Of a DNA stretch of 19,407 nucleotides, positions 1 through 6,318 are shown one piece after another. Position 1 is the stretch's first letter. Each line of letters starts with the position of its first letter. The position numbers and the translations under genes were made by a program. The DNA comes from CAZPUI01 sp964415525. GTDB lineage: Bacteria; Acidobacteriota; Holophagae; Holophagales; Holophagaceae. The stretch covers positions 1 to 19,407 of the forward strand of contig CAYQAS010000081.1 in the NCBI GenBank assembly GCA_964415525.1. Reading direction: 5' to 3'. The notes beneath the pieces are model-generated. The model ran no database searches. It had not been told where the DNA came from and saw nothing but the letters and a program-made list of their open reading frames with translations.

Positions 1-446
1 TGCCGGCCCGGGCCGAAGAAGTCGAACACGCGCACGAAGAAGGCGTGATTTTCCAACTGCTGACCAACCCGGTTCAGGTGGTCGGCGATGACAATGGCTG
101 GGTCAAAGGACTGGAATGTGTCCAGATGGAACTGGGCGAGCCGGATGCGTCCGGTCGTCGTCGTCCGGTGGAAAGAGCGAACTCGAATTTCGTCCTGGAT
201 GTGGACACGGTGGTCATTGCGATCGGGCAGGGGCCGAATCCGTTAATTCAGGATACTACGCCAGGCATGGACACGAATAAACATGGCAATATCGTGGCCG
301 ATGATGATGGCAAAACGACCAAAGAAGGCGTATTTGCCGGTGGCGATATCGTGACCGGCGCCGCTACTGTCATTCTAGCGATGGGGGCCGGCAAGAAGGC
401 TGCTGCCTCGATTCATGCCTACGTGCAGCAAAAGAAACAAGGCTAG
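1..446 (+). CDS. gltA: NADPH-dependent glutamate synthase small subunit, C-terminal part (5' truncated by window edge)
   Basis: The frame is open from base 3, and the first two bases may belong to an ATG, so 147 complete C-terminal codons are visible. The segment begins PARAEEVEHAHEEGV, a stretch I recognise from the NAD(P)H/FAD-binding flavoprotein subunit of glutamate synthase. It later shows a VVIAIGQGPNP strand-turn motif and the FAD-contacting VFAGGDIVTGAATVILAMG motif near the C-terminus. The family passes electrons from NADPH through FAD and Fe-S centres to the large subunit for glutamate synthesis, and related proteins (NfnB type) take part in electron bifurcation. The N-terminal Fe-S and FAD domains lie outside the window, so GltA and NfnB cannot be separated with certainty. 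A GTG at 45 is internal and not a start. The gene ends in TAG and is followed after about 155 bases by a terminator. Confidence 0.85.
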   Translation, partial: PARAEEVEHAHEEGVIFQLLTNPVQVVGDDNGWVKGLECVQMELGEPDASGRRRPVERANSNFVLDVDTVVIAIGQGPNPLIQDTTPGMDTNKHGNIVADDDGKTTKEGVFAGGDIVTGAATVILAMGAGKKAAASIHAYVQQKKQG

Positions 447-478
447 GAATTATTTGGTGTTTATAGGCGTAACTTGCT

Positions 479-491
479 AATCATTGGTTTC
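479..491 (+). repeat. 13-base direct repeat, copy 1
   Basis: AATCATTGGTTTC occurs here and again at 716-728. Similarity continues loosely beyond it (TAA-G and GCAA in both copies). The second copy lies directly before the 5' end of the structured RNA. It could be a protein binding site or the trace of a local duplication; its function is unknown. Confidence 0.5.
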
Positions 492-600
492 ATAAGGCAA
501 CTCTGAGTAATTCCGAGCATTGTTGTTTTTCACCTAAATTCGTATCGTCATGCAGCAACTCCCTAACGGACTAAAATGCTCCAGTCTTCGCATTAGTCCT

Positions 601-626
601 AAAATCAACTTCCATGTTGATTTTTT
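601..626 (+). terminator. Intrinsic terminator downstream of gltA
   Basis: The arms AAAATCAAC (601-609) and GTTGATTTT (616-624) pair perfectly around a six-base loop and run into six T residues (621-626). A second bulged hairpin (568-599) sits immediately upstream. It probably ends the gltA transcript, 155 bases after its stop codon. Because the left arm begins with A residues, weak function on the other strand is possible. Confidence 0.65.
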
Positions 627-715
627 CGTAAAGTATCGCTGTATTGACGACGAATTATATGGTTCAAATCAAATATGCTCTTCATTATTCGAGTTGCCTT
701 ATGCGTTCATCGTTA

Positions 716-728
716 AATCATTGGTTTC
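716..728 (+). repeat. 13-base direct repeat, copy 2
   Basis: Second copy of AATCATTGGTTTC (first at 479-491). It ends eight bases before the first paired base of the structured RNA, so it lies where a promoter or operator for that RNA would be expected. Confidence 0.5.
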
Positions 729-735
729 CTAAAGA

Positions 736-1020
736 GCAAGGAGCCGCTGAAATAACGGAGATTGCCTTGGATTGGAGTCGTAGCATTCGCCGACGAAGTG
801 ACTCAGTTTTGCCTGGTCAAATCAACAGGGATGCTGATTTGAGGCCAGAAGCGACGGCTGGAGCATTTTCTGGCCGACCGGCAAAATCAGGCGCAAGTCG
901 TTGCGAATCAAGACAACAATCACAGCAATCAAGTTATTCAGCGGCTTTCTGCGACTTTCTAAAATTAATAGCAACCCTGTCAGATATGATATTTATATCT
1001 GGCAGGGTTGCAGTTTTCTT
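736..1020 (+). ncRNA. Candidate structured RNA with its own terminator (sRNA or leader attenuator)
   Basis: Hand folding gives about 68 nested base pairs. The closing stem is 736-756 with 933-952 (one bulged A, two G-U pairs and one mismatch). It continues inward with 760-765/925-930, 770-774/917-921, 777-779/912-914 and 785-794/897-908. An internal loop (795-806 facing 887-896) follows, then stem 807-818/876-886. That stem opens directly into two hairpins, 819-824/835-840 and 843-850/868-875, forming a tight three-way junction with only two unpaired bases between the hairpins and none at the other two joints. A strong terminator hairpin follows at 971-1020. The hairpin loop 825-834 (ACAGGGATGC) is complementary at nine of ten positions to the terminator's 5' arm (971-980), which suggests attenuation of the downstream aminotransferase gene. 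The closing stem, central bubble and terminal stem resemble 6S RNA in outline, but the forked tip does not fit. I do not recognise a known riboswitch consensus. Confidence 0.65.
971..1020 (+). terminator. Strong intrinsic terminator after the structured RNA
   Basis: The arms 971-987 and 995-1011 form 17 base pairs with a single G-U pair around a seven-base loop, followed by a T-rich tract (AGTTTTCTT, 1012-1020). It lies 18 bases after the last paired base of the upstream RNA and 134 bases before the aminotransferase start. It is therefore placed either as the end of an independent small RNA or as an attenuator in the leader of that gene. Confidence 0.8.
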
Positions 1021-1154
1021 AGCGGTTTTGTTGGTTCTGGGAGAACTTTTGCCGAATAATCACGAAAAAGCCTGCAATTCGACAAGGAGTTTTTCGAGCC
1101 ATCGCGAATCTATAAAGTAAATATCCATTTAAGGTGGACATAGAATAGGGGAGA
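1021..1154. other. Leader between terminator and aminotransferase gene
   Basis: No gene. It contains a 7-base inverted repeat CGAAAAA (1063-1069) / TTTTTCG (1090-1096) and a TATAAA hexamer at 1111-1116 that could serve as a -10, although no good -35 lies 16-18 bases upstream. Two purine-rich tracts (AGGTGG at 1132-1137 and AGGGGAGA just before the ATG) lie upstream of the start. The second is correctly spaced. Confidence 0.4.
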
Positions 1155-2327
1155 ATGCGAGTGTTTCAACAGGCAGATCGATTAAAGGGACTCACTTCGG
1201 CGATTTTCACGCAGGTCGATACGATGCGAAAACAGGCGATTGCTCAAGGGCAGGATGTCATCACACTCAGTCTGGGCAGTCCGGATCTGGCTCCGGCACC
1301 GCACATCGTGGCAGCGATGAAACAGGCACTGGATGACGATCTGAGTTATGGATACACACTATCCAAAGGGACGCCGGATTTTCTGAATGCGGTGACCGGT
1401 TGGTATGCCCGGAAGTTTAATGTGAAGCTGGACCCGGCGACGGAAGTTCATTCGTTGATGGGATCGCAGGATGGACTGGCGCATATTGGTTTATGTCTGG
1501 TCAATCCCGGTGATGTAGTGCTGGTACCTGATCCGGGTTATCCAATCTTCTTTGCCGGGCCGCTGGTCGCCGGTGCCGAAATCGTCACAATGCCTTTAAA
1601 ACCGGAAAATGCTTATTTGCCTGATTTGGACGCGATTTCGCCAGAAATATTGAAGCGGGCCAAAATCATGATCCTGAACTACCCGAACAATCCTTTGGCC
1701 GCGACCGCGCCGCGGGAATTTTTTGTCAAAGTTGTCGAGTTGGCCAAGAAATACAGTTTTCTAGTCATCCATGACTTTGCCTATAGCGAACTGGTGTTTG
1801 ATGGCTACCGGCCCGACAGTTTCCTGTCGATTCCCGGCGCAAAGGATGTCTCCATCGAGTTCCATTCCCTGTCTAAGACTTACAGCATGGCTGGTTGCCG
1901 CGTGGCCTTTGTGGTGGGGAACGCCGAGGTCATTGCCTTACTTGGCCGACTAAAGTCGAATTTTGACTATGGGATCTTTCACGCGATACAACAGGGGGCG
2001 ATTGCCGCACTGAATGGCCCGGATGACTGTATTGCCGAAACGGCGCTGCGTTATCAACGGCGCCGCGATATTCTGGTCGATGGATTTGCCCGGTTCGGTT
2101 GGCAGGTGGAGCGGCCCAAAGCCTCGATGTACCTCTGGGCACCGGTACCGACCAAACAAAACTCGTTCGATTTTGTTGCCGATTTGCTGAAAAATACGGG
2201 GGTTGCGGTAGTTCCCGGCATCGGATTCGGCGAGTGCGGCGAAGGCTATATCCGTATCGCCCTGGTGCAATCCGAGGCGCGGTTGGCGGAAGTTGCCGCC
2301 CGGGCTGAAAAATGGCTGGCCAAATAA
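1155..2327 (+). CDS. Class I/II PLP-dependent aminotransferase, LL-diaminopimelate aminotransferase-like
   Basis: 390 residues, the usual size for fold-type I aminotransferases. Visible motifs are LSLGSPDLAPAPHIV near residue 38, the PLP phosphate region GSQDGLAH, the cofactor Asn and Pro in NYPNNP (175-180), and the Schiff-base lysine in SLSKTYSMAGCRVAF (Lys241). The sequence resembles the DapL/MalY-like aminotransferases often annotated as LL-diaminopimelate aminotransferase, which would make it part of lysine and cell-wall biosynthesis. Substrate cannot be read from sequence, and the neighbouring genes (PduL, ferredoxin-dependent 2-oxoacid oxidoreductase) equally suit an amino-acid-to-2-oxoacid transaminase. 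The ATG is preceded by AGGGGAGA at close spacing. It is the first gene after the structured RNA and terminator, and the next gene begins 31 bases after its stop with the same orientation. Confidence 0.85.
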   Translation: MRVFQQADRLKGLTSAIFTQVDTMRKQAIAQGQDVITLSLGSPDLAPAPHIVAAMKQALDDDLSYGYTLSKGTPDFLNAVTGWYARKFNVKLDPATEVHSLMGSQDGLAHIGLCLVNPGDVVLVPDPGYPIFFAGPLVAGAEIVTMPLKPENAYLPDLDAISPEILKRAKIMILNYPNNPLAATAPREFFVKVVELAKKYSFLVIHDFAYSELVFDGYRPDSFLSIPGAKDVSIEFHSLSKTYSMAGCRVAFVVGNAEVIALLGRLKSNFDYGIFHAIQQGAIAALNGPDDCIAETALRYQRRRDILVDGFARFGWQVERPKASMYLWAPVPTKQNSFDFVADLLKNTGVAVVPGIGFGECGEGYIRIALVQSEARLAEVAARAEKWLAK

Positions 2328-2358
2328 GTTTGCAACAAAGCAAATAGGAGGGTTTATT

Positions 2359-2706
2359 TTGCGAGCGTTGAACTTTTATTCATCGACCTATCACAGTCAG
2401 TTGATTTGCCGTCGTAAAACCTGTACCATCCGCATGGGTGACAAGACTGACAAGTATCAGGAAGGCGATATTGTCTGGGTTACGGTGGGAAAAAAATTCG
2501 CACCGAAAAAGAAAATCTATACGGCGATGATTGATCGGGTGTTGGTCAAAAACATTTCTGAGCTGACGCAAGATGATCTGAAAGGTGAAAACCCGGATAT
2601 TGGCAATGTAACCGACGTGATCGAGTTTCTCCAATCGATTTATAATAAAAAAATTCAGTGCTCGGATACCGTCTCGGTGGTGTACTTCTCAGAAATCATC
2701 GAATGA
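2359..2706 (+). CDS. Small ASCH/PUA-like domain protein
   Basis: 115 residues from a TTG start. TTG at 2359 is chosen because AGGAGG lies seven bases upstream; a longer frame overlapping the aminotransferase has no such site. The middle reads RRKTCTIRMGDKTDKYQEGDIVWVTVG, then a basic KKK strand and a LSELTQDDLKGENPD segment. This pattern, with KTxTIR, GDxVWVTVG and SELTxxDL, is typical of the ASCH beta-barrel related to PUA RNA-binding domains. The C-terminal half (DVIEFLQSIYNKK...VSVVYFSEII) fits a small helix plus closing strands. The ASCH family is thought to bind RNA or nucleotides, but function is not established for most members. It sits between two metabolic genes with gaps of 31 and 36 bases, so it is probably cotranscribed. 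Its role there is unknown. Confidence 0.75.
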   Translation: MRALNFYSSTYHSQLICRRKTCTIRMGDKTDKYQEGDIVWVTVGKKFAPKKKIYTAMIDRVLVKNISELTQDDLKGENPDIGNVTDVIEFLQSIYNKKIQCSDTVSVVYFSEIIE

Positions 2707-2742
2707 TCGATGAATATTATTTAAAGTGGAGGGGTTTATAAA

Positions 2743-3327
2743 GTGTCAGTAACAACGCAGGAACCATGTATTCCAGTTGGCGTATCAGGCCGCCATGTCC
2801 ATCTGAGCCGTGAGCATCTCGAGGCCTTGTTCGGCGCCGGCTATGAACTGAAAAAAATGAAAGATCTTTCCCAGCCCGGACAATATGCTTCGGAAGAAAC
2901 GGTCGACATCATGACTACCAAAGGCGCATTTACCCGTGTCCGCATTTTGGGGCCGGTTCGCAAAGAGACACAAATCGAATTGGCATTGTCGGATGCAGTC
3001 AAATTGGGCATTACACCGCCGATCCGTGATTCGGGAAATCTGGCCGGGTCGCCAGGCGTTGTAATGGTTGGACCGAACGGAACGATCACTCTCGATCAAG
3101 GCGCAATCGTTGCTTTGCGGCATATTCACATGACGCCGGCCGATGCGGAGAAGTTTGGCGTGAAAGACAAAGACATTGTCAGTGTTGAATGTTGCGGTGA
3201 ACGTGCGATGACAATGGGACAAGTTCTGGTTCGGGTGAATGAACAGTTTGCCCTGGAAATGCATGTTGACACCGATGAAGGTAACGCCGCCTGTTTGAAA
3301 ACCGGGGAAAAAGTCCGTATCATTTAA
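2743..3327 (+). CDS. pduL: Phosphate propanoyltransferase (PduL-type phosphotransacylase)
   Basis: 194 residues from GTG, preceded by GTGGAGGGG about nine bases upstream. PduL interconverts acyl-CoA plus phosphate with acyl-phosphate plus CoA, and is unrelated in fold to Pta. The metal-binding histidines of the family are visible: GVSGRHVHLS (His18, His20), RHIHMTP (His127, His129) and EMHVDTDEGNA (His174). The two-lobed pattern, with LSQPGQYASEETV in the first half and a second strand repeat after RHIHMT, is full length. There is no N-terminal extension resembling a microcompartment encapsulation peptide and no shell gene nearby, so it is probably a free cytosolic enzyme. Next to acyl-CoA-producing oxidoreductase genes it would feed an acetate- or propionate-type kinase for ATP formation; that pathway role is inferred. 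Confidence 0.92.
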   Translation: MSVTTQEPCIPVGVSGRHVHLSREHLEALFGAGYELKKMKDLSQPGQYASEETVDIMTTKGAFTRVRILGPVRKETQIELALSDAVKLGITPPIRDSGNLAGSPGVVMVGPNGTITLDQGAIVALRHIHMTPADAEKFGVKDKDIVSVECCGERAMTMGQVLVRVNEQFALEMHVDTDEGNAACLKTGEKVRII

Positions 3328-3338
3328 GTATACATAAT

Positions 3339-3394
3339 AATCTTCGATAATTTTTGGTGAAGCAACAGGATTTTGCTAAAACTAGTCGAAGATT
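3339..3394. promoter_or_regulatory. Perfect 9-base inverted repeat between pduL and iclR-type gene
   Basis: AATCTTCGA (3339-3347) and TCGAAGATT (3386-3394) are exact reverse complements, separated by 38 bases. They lie between the pduL stop and the regulator start, where an operator of the adjacent IclR-family protein or a looping site could be expected. The arms are far apart for a terminator and no T run follows. Function is inferred only from position. Confidence 0.4.
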
Positions 3395-3420
3395 TATTTA
3401 TGCGGTAAAAGAGAAACGCT

Positions 3421-3437
3421 GTTCAGTCATCCTGAAC
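3421..3437. promoter_or_regulatory. Short palindrome just upstream of the IclR-family gene
   Basis: GTTCAG and CTGAAC flank five bases. The palindrome ends 18 bases before the chosen start of the regulator gene. Its size and position fit an autoregulatory operator, but a chance match cannot be excluded. Confidence 0.35.
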
Positions 3438-3455
3438 GATATGGAGTTTTGTAGC

Positions 3456-4232
3456 ATGGATAGTGAAAGTAGCAAAAAAGAATTTCTCTACACAGTTGCC
3501 TCGGTGGACCGGGCGATTGAACTGTTGTTCGTTTTGGAATCTGCCTCACGCGATATGGGAATCACAGAATTGAGTAAAATTCTTGGTGTGCAGAAAAGCA
3601 CGGTGCACAATCTAGTGCAAACACTGATGGCGCGCGATTTTGTCCGACAAACTGATTCGGGACGTTTTACGCTCGGCTTCCGCCTGGTTCGCCTGGGCGT
3701 CTCAGCGGCTGACCGGCTCGATCTGCGTCGCCTGGCCGACCCCATATTGCGCGAGTTGGCAGCAGCGTCCAATGAATATGTTTTGCTGGCCGTTTTGCAT
3801 CGCAATGAAGTGACGATAGTCGACAGTGTGGCACCGCAACGCTCGACGTTTCTGGTTCCCCGGATCGACTTTTCCCATACTTTCCATTGCACAGCCTTGG
3901 GCAAAATCTTTTTGGCCTATTTGCCGGATGAACGTCGCCAGGATATTTTACGCAATCCGTTGACTCATTTTACGCCCTATACATTAGTCGAAGAACCGGC
4001 GATTTTAGCCGAAATAGAAAAAATCCGCCGGCAGGGGTATGCAGTTTCCTGTAATGAAACTATTGAGGGAGTGACCTGCCTCGGCGCGCCGATTTACAAT
4101 GTCCATGGCAAACTTGCGGCGGCAGTTTCCATTTCCACGGCCTCCGCACAACTTAGTGCAGAGAACTACCAACCAATGGCGGATATACTAAAAGAGAAAG
4201 CGGCTGCCATATCGAAACAGATTGGGTTTTAG
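3456..4232 (+). CDS. IclR-family transcriptional regulator
   Basis: 258 residues from the ATG at 3456, which has GGAG nine bases upstream. Upstream in-frame starts (3354, 3441) lack a binding site and would exceed the family's usual 240-270 residues. Residues 12-75 form the winged helix-turn-helix (SVDRAIELLFVLE, GITELSKILGVQKSTVHNLVQTL, then the wing SGRFTLGFRLVRLG). The rest is the IclR effector domain with the typical HCTALGKIFLAYLP and SCNETIEGVTCLGAPIYNVHGKLAAAVSIS segments. IclR proteins bind small organic acids and control catabolic operons. Lying between pduL and the 2-oxoacid oxidoreductase genes in the same direction, it is the obvious candidate regulator of this block. Activator or repressor mode and ligand cannot be told from sequence. 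Confidence 0.92.
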   Translation: MDSESSKKEFLYTVASVDRAIELLFVLESASRDMGITELSKILGVQKSTVHNLVQTLMARDFVRQTDSGRFTLGFRLVRLGVSAADRLDLRRLADPILRELAAASNEYVLLAVLHRNEVTIVDSVAPQRSTFLVPRIDFSHTFHCTALGKIFLAYLPDERRQDILRNPLTHFTPYTLVEEPAILAEIEKIRRQGYAVSCNETIEGVTCLGAPIYNVHGKLAAAVSISTASAQLSAENYQPMADILKEKAAAISKQIGF

Positions 4233-4248
4233 GCCTGCGCTTGCAGGC
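4233..4248 (+). other. Short perfect hairpin after the IclR-family stop codon
   Basis: GCCTGC (4233-4238) and GCAGGC (4243-4248) pair around a GCTT loop, starting directly after the TAG. No T tract follows, so it is unlikely to be an efficient intrinsic terminator. Read-through into the ferredoxin-type gene 33 bases later is likely. It may stabilise or process the transcript. Confidence 0.35.
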
Positions 4249-4280
4249 AAGAAGATAATCTAGCAAAGGAGGCGAAACGA

Positions 4281-4484
4281 ATGCCGAAACCGGTCTTCAA
4301 CGAGGAACGCTGCAAAGGTTGTGAACTGTGCACCATCGTCTGCCCGAAAAAAATCATTGTCATGGCGAATCATTTTAACAGCAAGGGTTACCGCCCTTCA
4401 TCCTGCTCGGATGAGTCCCAGTGTATTGGCTGTGCGCTGTGTGCCAAAACCTGTCCTGACGTTGCAATCGAAATCTGGAAATAA
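4281..4484 (+). CDS. korD: 2-oxoacid:ferredoxin oxidoreductase, delta (ferredoxin-like) subunit
   Basis: 67 residues with two full 4Fe-4S motifs: Cys11, 14, 17 followed by Cys21-Pro, and Cys48, 51, 54 followed by Cys58-Pro. This is a bacterial-type ferredoxin domain that carries electrons from the thiamine-diphosphate active site of the oxidoreductase to free ferredoxin. AAAGGAGGCG lies upstream of the ATG at ideal spacing. The next gene starts within about a dozen bases of the stop. The order delta, alpha, beta, gamma is the classic arrangement of four-subunit enzymes. The same subunit set is annotated in different genomes as Kor (2-oxoglutarate) or Vor (branched-chain 2-oxoacid), so the symbol does not imply substrate. 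Confidence 0.9.
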   Translation: MPKPVFNEERCKGCELCTIVCPKKIIVMANHFNSKGYRPSSCSDESQCIGCALCAKTCPDVAIEIWK

Positions 4485-4496
4485 GGAGTGAGTGTT

Positions 4497-5564
4497 TTGT
4501 CGGAAAAAATCCTGATGAAGGGCAATGAAGCAATCGGCGAAGCAGCTGTAGTGGCCGGCTGTCGGCACTATTTCGGTTACCCGATTACTCCGCAAAGTGA
4601 ACTGATCGAATATATGGCCAAACGCCTGCCGCAGGTCAATGGAGTGTTTTTGCAGGCGGAAAGTGAAATCGCTGCTATAAATATGGTTTATGGCGCTGCT
4701 TCTGCAGGCTGCCGGGTCATGACCTCGTCGTCAAGCCCGGGGATCAGCCTGAAACAAGAAGGGATTTCCTATATCGCCGGTTCCCAGCTACCCTGCGTAA
4801 TCGTCAATGTGCAGCGGGGCGGCCCGGGTCTGGGCAGCATCCAGCCGGGACAGGCCGATTATTTTCAGGCAACCAAGGGCGGCGGGCATGGCGATTATCG
4901 CAATATAGTACTGGCGCCAAACTCGGTCCAGGAAATGGCTGACATTACGATTGAGGCCTTTGATTTGGCCGATAAATGGCGAAATGCCGTCATGATCCTC
5001 GGCGACGGAGCTTTGGGTCAAATGATGGAACCGGTGGAATTCAAGGAAAGTAACAGCAAATCGGTGGAAAAGCCCTGGGCCGCTACCGGACGGCGCGGTC
5101 GGGCCAAACCGAATATCGTTAATTCGCTATTCTTGCAACCAGACCTGATGGAAAAACACAATCATGTGTTGCAGGAAAAATATGCCAAGATTCAGGCTGC
5201 GGAAACCCGATGGGAAGTCTTGAACACAGAGGATGCCGATGTGGTGGTGGTTGCCTATGGCATCACTTCTCGGATTGCTATGACCGCAATTAATAAAGCG
5301 CGGGCAGGTGGCATTAAGGTTGGCTTGCTCAGACCGATATCCCTCTGGCCGTTCCCGTCCCAGCCGCTGGCAGAGCTGGCGAAAACAGCGAAAGCGTTTG
5401 TCGTTTTTGAAATGAGCGCCGGCCAAATGGTTGAAGATGTAAAACTGGCTGTCAATGGCGTGAAACCGGTTTATTTCCATGGCCGCACCGGCGGTATGCT
5501 GCCGACGCCCAAAGAACTATACGAACAAATCATGTCCGTAGCGAACGGCAAAGGAGGGAAATAA
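4497..5564 (+). CDS. korA: 2-oxoacid:ferredoxin oxidoreductase, alpha subunit (KorA/VorB type)
   Basis: 355 residues from TTG at 4497. A GTG at 4488 overlaps the AAGGAG binding site itself, so the TTG eight bases after it is preferred. The protein begins SEKILMKGNEAIGEAAVVAG, then FGYPITPQSE, QAESEIAAINMVYGAASAG, the substrate/CoA-region motif TSSSSPGISLKQEG, RGGPGLG and QATKGGGHGDYR. These are hallmark motifs of the pyrimidine-binding half of OFOR enzymes. The C-terminal half (VVVVAYGITSRIA, LLRPISLWPFP) is the transketolase-C-like domain. The complex oxidatively decarboxylates a 2-oxoacid to acyl-CoA and reduces ferredoxin. Sequence feel is closest to proteins annotated VorB (3-methyl-2-oxobutanoate), but 2-oxoglutarate is also possible. 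The beta gene starts one base after its stop. Confidence 0.93.
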   Translation: MSEKILMKGNEAIGEAAVVAGCRHYFGYPITPQSELIEYMAKRLPQVNGVFLQAESEIAAINMVYGAASAGCRVMTSSSSPGISLKQEGISYIAGSQLPCVIVNVQRGGPGLGSIQPGQADYFQATKGGGHGDYRNIVLAPNSVQEMADITIEAFDLADKWRNAVMILGDGALGQMMEPVEFKESNSKSVEKPWAATGRRGRAKPNIVNSLFLQPDLMEKHNHVLQEKYAKIQAAETRWEVLNTEDADVVVVAYGITSRIAMTAINKARAGGIKVGLLRPISLWPFPSQPLAELAKTAKAFVVFEMSAGQMVEDVKLAVNGVKPVYFHGRTGGMLPTPKELYEQIMSVANGKGGK

Positions 5565-5565
5565 C

Positions 5566-6318
5566 ATGGCGGTGAGAACTTTCGGTCGCCCTGAAGCGTT
5601 AGCGGATGTGTCGACTCATTACTGTCCCGGTTGCCACCATGGCATTATCCATCGCCTGGTTGCCGAAGTGATTGATGAACTGAAAGTAATTGACCGCACG
5701 GTGGGAATCGCTTCGGTCGGTTGTTCGGCGCTGGCCTATGATTATTTTAATGTGGACATGGTTCAGGCGCCGCATGGCAGAGCGCCGGCAGTTGCCACGG
5801 GAGTCAAGAGGGTTCATCCAGACGGTGTTGTATTTACTTACCAAGGCGACGGCGACATTGCGGCGATCGGCACTGCCGAAATCGTGCATGCAGCTGCCCG
5901 CGGCGAACGGATTACAACTATTTTTGTCAACAATGCCATCTACGGAATGACTGGCGGCCAAATGGCGCCGACAAGCCTGGTCAATCAGGTTACGACAACT
6001 TCCCCGTACGGACGCAAGCTGGAGTCGGCTGGGATGCCTATCAGGCTCAGCGAGATGTTGGCGACGCTGGACGGCGCAAAATATCTGGCCCGGGTTGCTG
6101 TCAATAATCCTGCCAATATGGCCAAAGCCAAAGCAGCGATCAAAAAAGCGTTTGAAATTCAAATCGCCGGACTGGGTTTCAGTATGGTTGAAATTTTATC
6201 GACTTGTCCAACCAACTGGGGGATGACGGCGATCGAATCCGGGGTTTGGATGGAAAAGAACATGATGCCGTATTATCCGCTGGGAACCTTCCGTTCCGGT
6301 GAGGAGGTGGCAAAATGA
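5566..6318 (+). CDS. korB: 2-oxoacid:ferredoxin oxidoreductase, beta (thiamine diphosphate-binding) subunit
   Basis: 250 residues, normal for this subunit. The TPP signature is clear: GDGD at 94-97 followed by IGTAEIVHAAARGERITTIFVNN with Asn122 and Asn123. Cysteines in HYCPGC (20, 23), GCSALA (53) and CPTNW match the family's ligands for the proximal 4Fe-4S cluster. PHGRAPAVATGVKR is the conserved loop facing the alpha subunit. AGGAGGG overlaps the end of the alpha gene, giving translational coupling. The 3' end overlaps the gamma start by four bases (ATGA). Together with alpha it forms the active site where the 2-oxoacid is decarboxylated. There is no sign of truncation or frameshift. Confidence 0.94.
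   Translation: MAVRTFGRPEALADVSTHYCPGCHHGIIHRLVAEVIDELKVIDRTVGIASVGCSALAYDYFNVDMVQAPHGRAPAVATGVKRVHPDGVVFTYQGDGDIAAIGTAEIVHAAARGERITTIFVNNAIYGMTGGQMAPTSLVNQVTTTSPYGRKLESAGMPIRLSEMLATLDGAKYLARVAVNNPANMAKAKAAIKKAFEIQIAGLGFSMVEILSTCPTNWGMTAIESGVWMEKNMMPYYPLGTFRSGEEVAK

Larger units (their letters stand above)
447..735. other. Non-coding gap downstream of gltA
   Basis: No convincing gene is present. Short frames here have poor codon character, no ribosome binding site and no recognisable protein. The stretch contains a bulged hairpin (568-572 with part of 590-599), an intrinsic terminator (601-626), and the first and second copies of a 13-base direct repeat (479-491 and 716-728). A TTGACG hexamer at 644-649 could be a -35 element, but no well spaced -10 follows, so I do not call a promoter. 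Confidence 0.6.

Noticed and set aside
550..732. 60-codon open frame after gltA
   Set aside because: It crosses the terminator at 601-626 and lacks a ribosome binding site.
736..952. 6S RNA
   Set aside because: Closing stem, central bubble and terminal stem fit in outline, but the forked tip is not typical and I see no conserved 6S sequence. Kept as an alternative only.
768..960. Protein-like frame interrupted by TGA at about 841, with an inverted repeat just after it that resembles a selenocysteine insertion hairpin
   Set aside because: The frame has no plausible start, the peptide matches no selenoprotein I know, and the inverted repeat after TGA is one hairpin of the three-way junction. 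A database search of both halves joined through Sec or Arg would settle whether it is a decayed gene.
736..1020. Lysine riboswitch upstream of a DapL-like gene
   Set aside because: The genomic position is tempting, but the conserved five-helix core sequences of the lysine riboswitch are not visible and the tip is a three-way junction.
644..1120. 158-codon open frame across the structured RNA
   Set aside because: It is rich in Ser and Arg with no recognisable protein, has no ribosome binding site, and runs through the base-paired stems and the terminator hairpin; the RNA fold explains the sequence better.
5599..6162. 187-codon minus-strand frame opposite the beta subunit gene
   Set aside because: Long antisense frames are common opposite GC-biased codons; there is no domain and no ribosome binding site, and the plus strand is a clear OFOR beta subunit.
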